A stretch of 64,000 nt of DNA from Candidatus Trichofilum aggregatum (GTDB lineage Bacteria > Chloroflexota > Anaerolineae > Promineifilales > Promineifilaceae), in assembly GCA_016716885.1 (NCBI GenBank), contig JADJUV010000055.1:9441-73440 (forward strand), written 5' to 3'. The notes under the pieces were generated by a model that was given only the letters and a program-made list of their open reading frames with translations, searched no databases and was not told the origin of the DNA. This document shows, piece after piece, positions 16,930-25,141 of the stretch. The position numbers and the translations under genes were made by a program. The number at the start of each line of letters is the position of its first letter. Within the stretch, counting starts at the first letter, position 1.

Positions 16930-19655
16930 CCCTCTTGCCAACCCACCCCGGCGCGCAAAAGAAGCGACTGACTATCTGGTAGAAGTTCCAAAACTTTGCC
17001 TAGTGGCACATCCAATGTCTGGGTTATCTGACGAACAAAGGTGTTCATGAATGTAGTTAAATCAGTGGCCTTGATTGCCTGCTGGCCCATCTCGGCTACG
17101 GCACTTTGTTGCCGGGCGTAATTCACTAAAGTAGCCCGAGAACGGGTGCGCTCCAGGACAAAAGCGACGTGAGAAGCAATCGTCTGCGCCAGTTGTATTT
17201 CTTCGTAGGCAAAGGTATGGGGGTGATCGTAATAAAGCATAAATTTGCCGACCAGTTGCCCCTGGTACTGTATGGGAATAAAACCCAAGGCTCGAATGCC
17301 TTCTTGCTGAAACATTCCTTGCCAGGTTTCCCAGGCCGGGTCTGTCTGCACATCAGTCACCAGTAATGGCTGGGCGTCTCGCTCATCGGCTGACCAGGGA
17401 GAATGCCCATCTGCCTTCTGCCGATATTCATCGGAAAGCCCACGCCAGGCCCGGAACCGCATCACCTTTTCATCATCGGCAATGAGTATAGAAGCTCTAT
17501 CAGCATTTAAGGCCCCTAATAAACTATCTAAGGCAGACTCAAAAATGTCGTGGATGTTCGTCGTGCGGCTGAAGGTAGCCACCATTTGGAAGAGCAGGGT
17601 AAGTTGTCGGTATTGTTGCTCCAGTACGGTGGCCGTCTGGCGAATAAAGGTGATGTTGGTAAAGGTAAGGATGACGCCGTCTATGACATTGTGAATGGTT
17701 CGGTAAGGCAATATACGCAGAATGTACCATTCACCAGTTGTGTCCTGAACTTCAATCTCCCTATGTTTGAGGGTTCTGAAGACCTGCTCAATGTCTGACA
17801 ACAGCGTGTCATAACGCAGGTTATGGGCAATGTGATGGACGGGGCGTTCAATATCGCTGGAGATGATATGAAATAGTTGTTGGGTCGAGGGGGTGTAGCG
17901 TTTGATGCGCAGGTCGCTGGTTAAAATGAGGGTAGGAATTTCGGTATTAATAAGAAGATTATTGATGTCACTGTTAACCAGGGCCAGCTCTTCTATTTTG
18001 TTTTCTAGCTCCGTATTTATCAGCATCACCTCTTCATTCATGGATTGCAGTTCCTCTTTCGAGGTTTCTAGCTCTTCATTGGTAGACTGCAATTCTTCGT
18101 TGAGGGAGAGAAGCTCTTCATTGGCGGCTTTAAGTTCTTCGTTGCTGACTTCTAAATCTTCGATGCTGGTCTGCAAATTGTCTTTGGTGTTTTCCAGTTG
18201 TTGCTCTAACTGACTGATTATTTGGGCGGCTTCGTTATCTTCAGACTGGGTGGCCGCGGCCGCGATCTCTATCTCACCCATCTCCTCAAAAACAACCATA
18301 TACAGGCCTGTGGTCGTTTCCGTTTGGGGTAGGGGGTGTACGGCTAACTTAAGCCGCAGAGACGCTTTGTGAGCCGGGATAACGAGGTTGTCCCGGGTGA
18401 CCTCTTGCCCGGTATTGATGGCCTTGAGCAAGGCCCACCGCAGCGCCGCACGTAATTCAGGGCGGGCCAGGCGCATAAGGTCATGGCTGGGTTCCCCCGT
18501 AGGGGGTTCCAAATATTTACTGGTGCGGCCATGATAATAGAGTACTTGCTCTTGGGCATTAACCACCACAAAAGCGGGCGTGAAACGATCCAGGATAAAC
18601 TTTTGGGCGACATCGCCTACCTTCACGGCTTGTTTTGTGGGTATCACTTTCTGGCCTGAGTTCTGACTCATCATAGGCATGTCTCGCTGTATTTCTATTA
18701 CGGGCAAAAATCGGGTAGGTAGGCCCTGCTCTTGGCGTTTAAAGATACATTTTTTCTTGGCCTGATCAATGTCGGCGAAGAGATGTCCAAATCCGAGAAT
18801 ACTTTCGGCCGTCCCCAAAAATAGGAACCCCTCAGGGTTCAACACGTTGTGAAAGAGGGGAATGACCCTCTTTTGTAACTCAGAGCCGAGGTAAATCAGT
18901 ACGTTACGGCAAGAAACCAGGTCTAGCCGTGAAAAGGGCGGGTCTTTAATCAGGTTGTGGGAAGCGAATACGACGACATCACGGAGTTGTTTGTTTACGC
19001 GGTAACGATTTGCCTCTGGCCTGAAGTAGCGGTTTAGTCGTTCGGCGGTACATTCTGAGCGGATGCGCTCCGGGTACAAACCGTTGCGGGCCAGAGCCAG
19101 GGCTTTGTCATCAATATCGGTGGCGAAAATTTGCAGTTTCAGGGGACGGTTCGCGGCCGCGATCTGTTCCAGAAATAACATCGCCAGCGAATACACCTCT
19201 TCCCCTGTAGCACAACCGGGCACCCACACACGGATGGTCTGCCCATCCCGTTTACTCGCCACTAACTGAGGAATCACTTTTTCTTCCAGGACTTGAAACG
19301 CATCAGGATCACGGAAGAAATGGGTAACGCCAATCAGCAACTCTTGAAACAACGCCTCAACTTCTTGGGGTTCCTGGTGCAACAACTGCACATATTCGGC
19401 CAGGCCATCCACCTGACAGATAGCGATACGCCGCGCAATACGCCGCGAGACCGTGCTCCGTTTATAAGAGGAAAAATCGTGCCCAATTTGGGTATGCAAA
19501 AGCCCAAACACAGCCCGCAAATATTCCGCCTCAGATGGAACATCCTCTGCGGAACTATGGACCAGAGGAGCCAGTTTCAAAAGCGGAAAACTTGCTTCCC
19601 CGTCAGATTTCCAGACTTCGGCTGATATGCTTTTGTAGAACGCATTATCTCCCAA
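16875..19655 (-). CDS. CheR methyltransferase - PAS - GAF half of the sensor gene (frameshifted)
   Basis: The 926-residue frame opens with a CheR all-alpha and SAM-binding domain: IGHDFSSYKRSTVSRRIARR, THFFRDP, VWVPGCATGEEVYSLAM and IFATDIDDKALALAR. A PAS region, a long Glu/Asn/Leu coiled coil (residues about 460-560) typical of CheB-CheR hybrid sensors, another PAS and one GAF domain follow. No CheB domain precedes CheR. The last GAF domain is cut at RAGVGWQEG. Adding one G to the GGGG run (minus strand; 16929-16932) restores EGVGRAIIAAEIN and joins this frame to the kinase half, for about 1481 residues in all. A homopolymer sequencing error is the simplest explanation. Confidence 0.82.
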   Translation of the reverse strand: MGDNAFYKSISAEVWKSDGEASFPLLKLAPLVHSSAEDVPSEAEYLRAVFGLLHTQIGHDFSSYKRSTVSRRIARRIAICQVDGLAEYVQLLHQEPQEVEALFQELLIGVTHFFRDPDAFQVLEEKVIPQLVASKRDGQTIRVWVPGCATGEEVYSLAMLFLEQIAAANRPLKLQIFATDIDDKALALARNGLYPERIRSECTAERLNRYFRPEANRYRVNKQLRDVVVFASHNLIKDPPFSRLDLVSCRNVLIYLGSELQKRVIPLFHNVLNPEGFLFLGTAESILGFGHLFADIDQAKKKCIFKRQEQGLPTRFLPVIEIQRDMPMMSQNSGQKVIPTKQAVKVGDVAQKFILDRFTPAFVVVNAQEQVLYYHGRTSKYLEPPTGEPSHDLMRLARPELRAALRWALLKAINTGQEVTRDNLVIPAHKASLRLKLAVHPLPQTETTTGLYMVVFEEMGEIEIAAAATQSEDNEAAQIISQLEQQLENTKDNLQTSIEDLEVSNEELKAANEELLSLNEELQSTNEELETSKEELQSMNEEVMLINTELENKIEELALVNSDINNLLINTEIPTLILTSDLRIKRYTPSTQQLFHIISSDIERPVHHIAHNLRYDTLLSDIEQVFRTLKHREIEVQDTTGEWYILRILPYRTIHNVIDGVILTFTNITFIRQTATVLEQQYRQLTLLFQMVATFSRTTNIHDIFESALDSLLGALNADRASILIADDEKVMRFRAWRGLSDEYRQKADGHSPWSADERDAQPLLVTDVQTDPAWETWQGMFQQEGIRALGFIPIQYQGQLVGKFMLYYDHPHTFAYEEIQLAQTIASHVAFVLERTRSRATLVNYARQQSAVAEMGQQAIKATDLTTFMNTFVRQITQTLDVPLGKVLELLPDSQSLLLRAGVGWQEGLVGLLSRRKSILRRGIP

Positions 19656-20382
19656 CTGAAAAGCCCAAAAGGCTTGAGCACGAATCTGGAGGCGTTGCCC
19701 TGAAAAAGGAGCTATAAAAACGCTGGGCTTAACTCTAAGAACCTAAAAGCCCAGAGAAAACCTTCGTGACCTCTTTGCTGTCTTTGCGGTGAAAAAGCCT
19801 CGGGGTCTTTTCCAGCGGAGTAATTCATTGAATGTATCTATTCAGATGCTCGTTCCACGCTCGGCGTGGAATGTTTTCCTTTTTCGGAACATCGACGATT
19901 TGCGTCGATGTTGGCGCAGAGCGTCCAGCAGTTCTTGTCCATGACAGCGGGGAATGGAGGTTGTTTTCTCAATAGTTACCGTTTAATTCGTGGCAAAAAT
20001 CTCTTCAGTCCTGGCTCGCCCAAATCAGGATAACACCCAAAAATAGGATTTAGGTACTCTCAATTTTAGTACCAGAAAGTCAAGCTAACAGGGCGAATTT
20101 GGATACATTTTAACAGTATGAATGATGGGCTTTGGTGGAGAACCAATGACGAAAGACGATAGTGTCTTGTTTGGTCTTTGGTTCTTCGTGCAAACGCCAG
20201 CCATAAGGGTAGACGCTGGCTAACGACAAGGTTGCCTAAGTGTGTTCATAGAACCGGCTAAAGCCTCGACTCCTGAATGCGGGCGGAACAAATTTAAGCA
20301 ATGTTGTACAAAGATGAACCAACGGTCAGTTGAAACCCAAGACGTGCTGAAGAAACAAAACAGTGTCTAACGGAGGTATTAC
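19656..20382. other. Intergenic gap with repeats
   Basis: This gap holds a CTTCGTGACC/TTTGCGGTGAAAAAG piece of the CACAGAG repeat family (about 19742-19797), a GTTCCACGCTCGGCGTGGAA palindrome (19849-19925), and a half copy of the GGCTAAAGCCTCGACTCC family (20254-20273). No gene is visible. The strong ribosome binding site GGAGGT at its end serves the lipoprotein gene. Confidence 0.65.
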
Positions 20383-20757
20383 ATGATGAAGCCAAATAAA
20401 CAACGACTGATTTATCTGGTTCTTACGATAGTAGGGCTGCTTTTGGCAGCTTGCACAACCCAGGGAACGAATGATACCACTACTCAGGTGCCCGAATTAC
20501 AGGCTGGAGCCGTGTTAGCGGCGCAAAATTGGGTGGCGCAACAACTGAATGAAGCAGTAGAGCAGGTGGAACTTGTTAGTGTAGAACAGGCCGAGTGGAC
20601 AGATAGTTGTCTCGGTCTCGGTCAACTAAACGAATCCTGTGCTCAGGCTGTTACACCTGGTTGGCAGGCCACTTTCCGGGTCAATGGTCAGGAGTATGAA
20701 GTTCGTACCAACGAAGATGGCTCGGTTGTCCGGAGTGCCCAGATTGTAACCGAGTAA
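20383..20757 (+). CDS. Small lipoprotein with DSCLGL / TPGW domain
   Basis: A 124-residue secreted lipoprotein. The signal peptide IYLVLTIVGLLLAAC ends in the lipobox L-L-A-A-C (Cys about 23). The mature domain has WTDSCLGLG, ESCAQAVTPGWQATF and YEVRTNEDGSVVR. This is a recurring architecture in Chloroflexi and cyanobacteria of one or more about 75-residue domains with two conserved cysteines and a TPGW motif. The function is unknown. The ATG at 20383 follows GGAGGT. The gene stands alone between repeat-rich gaps. Confidence 0.78.
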   Translation: MMKPNKQRLIYLVLTIVGLLLAACTTQGTNDTTTQVPELQAGAVLAAQNWVAQQLNEAVEQVELVSVEQAEWTDSCLGLGQLNESCAQAVTPGWQATFRVNGQEYEVRTNEDGSVVRSAQIVTE

Positions 20758-21105
20758 CAAACTGGCGTTTGGCGTTTTTGCGTTCACCGTGGGAGATTAA
20801 GAGATTGAGAGATTTCGGCGTGGTTCAAGTTAGCTTTTTGTAGGGCGATTTGTTAACAGGTGTGTTTCATTTTGTTTGACGTTCATCCAGTGCCTGGCAC
20901 GGGGCGGCGAGTTGTGTTAAATCCAGGTTCGTCTGCCCCGTGCCAGGCACTCATTGCTCAACTGATTTGAAATACACGGGTGTCCAAATCGTCCTACAAA
21001 TTTGTAAAGCTGACCTGAACCATGTCGAGATTTCCAAAGGTCGAACTAATTTTCGCCAAAGTTACATTGAGCAGGATACGTTCGTCTTTCGTCCCTGATC
21101 CGTCG
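20758..21105. repeat. Gap with split long repeat and a TGCCTGGCAC hairpin
   Basis: A hairpin with arms AGTGCCTGGCACGGGGCGG and GTCTGCCCCGTGCCAGGCAC (20889-20951) sits between two degenerate pieces of the CGACATTGGCG repeat (20763-20818 and 21028-21062). That arrangement suggests the hairpin element entered an existing repeat copy. Other copies of the hairpin lie at 46350-46412 and 46441-46503. Confidence 0.75.
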
Positions 21106-22221
21106 TCACCTTTCTTCTTCCTCTTGAGTCGCGTTGGTGTCAGATGAGGGTTTATCCTCTTCCCCTTCATCGGGTAGCTCCACATCGTGATCCCCCAAAA
21201 CATCTTCTACATAGAGCATCTTAACGATGATAATGGTCGCGGCCGCGAGCGGTGACGCTAAGGCAACACCCAACGTGCCCGTCAAAAAGCCAAAAAACAC
21301 CTGAGCAATAATGGTGACAGCAAAGGGCAGTGATACGGACTCACGTTCAACCAGGGGAGTCAGAAAATACCCTTCAACTATCTGGATAATGAGAAATAGT
21401 ATAGCCACATACAGGAGTTGTTGTGAGCCATCGGTCGCGGCGAGAAGGACAGCGGGCACAATGGCAATAAGCGGACCAATAAAAGGAATAAAATCTAACA
21501 GCCCCGCCAACAAACCCAAAATAAAGGCCAGTGGCACACCAATCAATGATAAACCAGCAATAGCCATCACACCTACCACCACCATAGCGACAAAACGGCC
21601 CACAAGCCAGCGGCGCAACGTGTGCCCTAATGCCGCAAAAACCTGGCGCACTCGGTCACGCTTGGGATAGGGAACTAGTTTAACCAGACCCGTCAAGTAG
21701 AGGTTGGGTTCAAACGCAAAATACACACCAATAAAGAAGACCACAACGATGCCAGTCAGTGCATTCATGGTGGTGGCAAAGATATTGACAATATTGGAGA
21801 TTAAACTTTGGGGCCTGGAAATAATCTCATTAAGGCTGGGCGTTTGCTCTAGAAGAACCTGCCCCCACTCAGACTCAGCAATGGAGTCACGCATCGCTTG
21901 CAGAGAAGCCACAAGGTTCTGGCTTAAATCACTGGCCTGCTGGGAAAGACTGGGGGCAGCCATCCAACCCCCTACCCCGACAATTAGAAAAAGCCCCAGA
22001 ACAACCAAAACCAAAGAAATTTTGTAAGGGATGGGCGTGCGGTCGCTTATCCATTGGCTGATGCCGTTCAAAAATACGGCCAGTAGCAGACCGGCAAAAA
22101 TGAGCAACAAAACGTTGATAGCCCGCCAGGAGAGCAATAACATCAGGACTACAATGGTGACAATTCCCACCGTGAGCAACACTTTGCGCGTAAATTCCCT
22201 TAATTGTTCTTTGTTATTCAT
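21106..22221 (-). CDS. AI-2E family transporter (PerM/YdiK-like)
   Basis: Starting at 22221 (MNNKEQLREFTRKVLL) gives 371 residues; the longer frame upstream has no support. Hydrophobic segments lie near 15-75, 150-175, 210-270 and 280-345, the seven or eight helix pattern of the AI-2E/PerM family. Family motifs include LGHTLRRWLVGRFVAMVVVG, GLLDFIPFIGPLIAIVPAV and a VEGYFLTPLVERESVSLP segment. Members act as small-molecule exporters or sodium/proton antiporters; the true substrate is uncertain. The C-terminus is acidic and ends in a run of Glu. Confidence 0.87.
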   Translation of the reverse strand: MNNKEQLREFTRKVLLTVGIVTIVVLMLLLSWRAINVLLLIFAGLLLAVFLNGISQWISDRTPIPYKISLVLVVLGLFLIVGVGGWMAAPSLSQQASDLSQNLVASLQAMRDSIAESEWGQVLLEQTPSLNEIISRPQSLISNIVNIFATTMNALTGIVVVFFIGVYFAFEPNLYLTGLVKLVPYPKRDRVRQVFAALGHTLRRWLVGRFVAMVVVGVMAIAGLSLIGVPLAFILGLLAGLLDFIPFIGPLIAIVPAVLLAATDGSQQLLYVAILFLIIQIVEGYFLTPLVERESVSLPFAVTIIAQVFFGFLTGTLGVALASPLAAATIIIVKMLYVEDVLGDHDVELPDEGEEDKPSSDTNATQEEEER

Positions 22222-22377
22222 GATGATTCTCGAAATGTTAATAAAGAGAGGGTGGACACAACACCCCAGGTAAGGGCACAACCACAAGGGGTTGCCCTCA
22301 GTTGGGCAGGTACAAAGCCAGTCCCACAGTACCGATCACCGCGCAAAATCCTAAAGACTCAGTTTTTTATTGGCACA

Positions 22378-22968
22378 TTACTCTTGTAAATCTTCGGGCA
22401 CACCATTAGGAAATTCTTCGGCGATTGCCGCTTCAATGCGTTCAATGCGGTTATCCGGGTTGGGGTGGGTGCTGAAAAATTCCGGGGGACCCCCTTCGCT
22501 GGCCTCGGCCAAAACCTGCATCACGGCAATCAGGGCACGCGGGTCATAACCGGCCTGCGAGAGAAAACGCACCCCCAACCGGTCAGATTGCAGTTCGTCA
22601 TCACGGCCAAATTTCATATTAACCAACTGCCCTACCAACATCGCCATTTGGGCCGAATATTGACTGTTGGGGTTTTCCGGATCATACGCCGCTACCACAA
22701 ACGCGCCGGTCAGCCCCTGGGTTAGTTGGGTCTGGGCCATCTGCTGGGCGGAGTGGCGAGCCACCACGTGGCCTATCTCATGGCCCATTACACCGGCTAA
22801 TTGCCCTTCCGTTTCCATGCGGTCGTACAAGGCCGCCGTAATAAACAGCGGCCCCCCTGGCAAGGCAAAGGCATTAATGGTCTGGTCGTCGGCCAACAAA
22901 TGGCACTCAAACTCCCACTCTGTGTCACGCGCATCACTATTTTCAATCAGGGGCAGGTCTAAGATTCT
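22378..22968 (-). pseudogene. M48 metallopeptidase lacking its N-terminus
   Basis: The reading frame holds the catalytic core of an M48 peptidase: INAFALPGGPLFITAAL, the zinc site HEIGHVVARH, the third ligand region DDELQSDRLGVRF, and FSTHPNPDNRIERI. The usual signal peptide and first 80-100 residues are absent. The frame runs upstream without a Met to 22968, where a GCTAAAGCGGTCACTAC hairpin (22969-23026) begins, and an in-frame stop lies inside that hairpin. A TTG at 22899 could start a 173-residue protein, but it would begin within the domain. The hairpin appears to have replaced the 5' end of the gene, so a functional secreted protease is unlikely. Confidence 0.75.
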
Positions 22969-23026
22969 GTTCGTAGTGACCGCTTTAGCGGGCTGGCGTT
23001 AGCCCGCTAAAGCGGTCACTACGAAC
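22969..23026. repeat. Inverted repeat abutting the truncated M48 gene
   Basis: Perfect 26-base arms starting GTTCGTAGTGACCGCTTTAG are separated by a GGCGTT centre. The element directly joins codons of the M48 core on one side and the 3' region of a membrane-protein gene on the other. Confidence 0.9.
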
Positions 23027-23051
23027 TAACCCCCAAATGATCACATCTATA

Positions 23052-23579
23052 CTAACTGTGGGATGAAGGGTTATGGGATTGAACATGGGTGGATGAGGCT
23101 GGTGAATCAGAATCTACCGGCACAAACCGCTCAACTTCCATGGCTTCATACGCACCACCCGCCACAGCCCCAAAAATAACATGCGCCAGGACAACTATCC
23201 AGCTACGCATGACCAGAAACCAGGGGAAAAGCAAGGTGAAGGTGTAGAAGTTGATGGCGAAGAGGACTAATCCAAACAGCGCACCACCTAATAAACCAAC
23301 CCAAAAACCCCAGCGGTGAATGATAAAGGCCAGGATCAGGGCATAGATGACTGAGAGAACAAAATGAATGAGCAGCCCTGTTATGATTATTAGAGGGGAG
23401 AGGTTGCTGGTCGCGGCTAATACTTCTGATCCTAGGACTAACCCTGCAATCCAATGAAAGATAATCCAGGGATAACCGTCCGCGGCCGCGGGGATAACAA
23501 CAATCAGCAGTGCCGCCACCCCAGCAATCAGGCCAGCCTTAACAGCGGCTTCCCAGTCCATGACTTGACGCATTCTCAT
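23052..23579 (-). CDS. Hypothetical membrane protein (175 aa)
   Basis: Four hydrophobic helices are visible: about 14-32 (GLIAGVAALLIVVIPAA), 60-85 (LIIITGLLIHFVLSVIYALIL), 90-115 (WVGLLGGALFGLVLFAI) and 125-145 (WIVVLAHVIFGAVAGGAY). A polar Ser/His-rich C-terminal tail follows. The spacing recalls small uncharacterised proteins related to DUF1440/YagU, but the match is not firm. The start follows GGAGGTTCATC. One iterated octamer at 23482 encodes AAAD within the first loop. Confidence 0.65.
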   Translation of the reverse strand: MRMRQVMDWEAAVKAGLIAGVAALLIVVIPAAADGYPWIIFHWIAGLVLGSEVLAATSNLSPLIIITGLLIHFVLSVIYALILAFIIHRWGFWVGLLGGALFGLVLFAINFYTFTLLFPWFLVMRSWIVVLAHVIFGAVAGGAYEAMEVERFVPVDSDSPASSTHVQSHNPSSHS

Positions 23580-23794
23580 GATGAACCTCCAATTTAGGGA
23601 ACTAAGTGATCCGTAGGTGGCTTCTGCAAGGGAACCGCAGAGAAATATCTATTAGCCACCATACAGAAGGATCGCTCCTCCATTGTGCTAGAGAAAAAGG
23701 TATCTCTGTATGGGGTAACTCCCTACCCTCAGGGGGAAACAACCTGTAATTTTAGAGAGGGTTAGGGGCGGGGAACTTTTCCAGGCGCGGTTTA

Positions 23795-23826
23795 GACCTG
23801 ACAGGTTCCTGAAAACCTGTCAGGTT
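23795..23826. terminator. Hairpin GACCTGACAGGTT, possible terminator
   Basis: A near copy of the 6933-6964 hairpin lies 29 bases beyond the stop of the minus-strand PD40/DUF11 gene. The position suits a terminator, but no T run follows on that strand. Confidence 0.45.
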
Positions 23827-23854
23827 TTGACGGAGATTAAGCTTTTACAGACCC

Positions 23855-25141
23855 TTAACGGGTGATAACCGGCACATAGGTCATCTGAGCCAGGTAAATC
23901 TGTATAGTGGCCTGATTGTTAATCGTTTCTAGCTCGCCGCTTGTGGTATTGATGTTGAGTGAACTGGAAAGTACGGTAAAGGGGGTCGCGGCCGCGTTGA
24001 TGCGCACGGTAACATAAATCGTTACTGGTCCCGTGTTACTGTCCAGGTTGTTCAAGTTCCAGGTGAGGGCTGACCCGTTTATTTGGCTGGGGGGAACAGT
24101 CGCCGAGATAAAGGTCAGGCCAGGGGTTAGGGTGTGATTGAGCGTAACAGCGGTTGCGGCCGCGGCTCCCCTGTTGCCATAAGTGATAGCATAGGTCACC
24201 TCTTCTCCCGGAAGAGCCGTCTGGTACTCACCCTCAACCCATACATCCGGGTGCGTTGACCCCAGCGTTACTTCGTCCAGATACACACTACTCATGGGTT
24301 TGTTGGCGACCTGCTCCAGACCAAAGGTGAGCGTTATGGTCTGACCGGCATAAGCCGTCATATCAAATGAAGCCCTTTGCCAACCCGATGTATCCGTTTG
24401 GGCATTGAGGAGAATATTGCCACTACTTCCCTCATCCACGCTCACGGTAAAGGTTGAGCCACCAGTACCCGTGGTTCCATCAAGCCAATACCAGAAAGAA
24501 AGCGTAGGCACAGAGTGGGTAATCGGGATAGTCACCGTTTGTTGAAGTGTGCCATTACCGGCTTGGGCCGCCAGGGAAAGGCTACTGTAGTAAACCTCTG
24601 TCTGATCAAACCACATCAGGTGAGGGGTATCAGACGGATCTGCCGTCAGGCTTAAGTCAGGCTCCGAGAAGATACCAAATAGCGAAACTATTTGTGTGAT
24701 TGGTGCCCAATTGCCCTGGTAGGGCCGTTGACTAAAGTAGAGCACAGCTTGATCGCTAAAATTAGCGGCATATAAAGCCAGATACAACGTTCCGTTTGCA
24801 CTTCGTGTTAACCAAAAATCAGCCGGATACAAGTTGACAAACGTATGGACGCGTTGAGGTTCCGACCACACACCAGCGATACGTTCTTTATAGTACACGT
24901 CGTAAAATACAGCCCACACCACAGAGGCATTTCCTTCCTCATCCACCACCATCGCCCCTTCATCGGCGACCGTACTTACTATCTCCCGTTGAAACAAACT
25001 GGCTCCCTTTATTTTTTGGTAGTAGAGCGTGGTCTGGCCTCCCAAATATTCTCCCCACAACAAATGCACCCCACCATTCTCATCTACTAATATATCTGAT
25101 GCCACGCTTATGGAGCCGGTTGTACTCACCATCACCGGGGG
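23855..25141 (-). CDS. Exported repeat/DUF11 protein, C-terminal half (frameshifted gene)
   Basis: This continues the gene that starts at 27788. It has further WSP/YYS-type propeller repeats (DENGGVHLLWGEYLGGQTTL, DPSDTPHLMWFDQTEVYYSS), then a carbohydrate-binding-like beta-sandwich (SFWYWLDGTTGTGGSTFTVS). A DUF11 domain follows (ALPGEEVTYAITYGNRG, TPGLTFISATVP). The protein ends TYVPVITR, similar to the YLPLISKP end of the FG-GAP protein at 60626. Both may carry a C-terminal surface-sorting tag. Removing one base from the five-base run at 25137-25141 joins the halves at GSWTTP-VMVSTTG. Confidence 0.75.
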   Translation of the reverse strand, partial: PPVMVSTTGSISVASDILVDENGGVHLLWGEYLGGQTTLYYQKIKGASLFQREIVSTVADEGAMVVDEEGNASVVWAVFYDVYYKERIAGVWSEPQRVHTFVNLYPADFWLTRSANGTLYLALYAANFSDQAVLYFSQRPYQGNWAPITQIVSLFGIFSEPDLSLTADPSDTPHLMWFDQTEVYYSSLSLAAQAGNGTLQQTVTIPITHSVPTLSFWYWLDGTTGTGGSTFTVSVDEGSSGNILLNAQTDTSGWQRASFDMTAYAGQTITLTFGLEQVANKPMSSVYLDEVTLGSTHPDVWVEGEYQTALPGEEVTYAITYGNRGAAAATAVTLNHTLTPGLTFISATVPPSQINGSALTWNLNNLDSNTGPVTIYVTVRINAAATPFTVLSSSLNINTTSGELETINNQATIQIYLAQMTYVPVITR

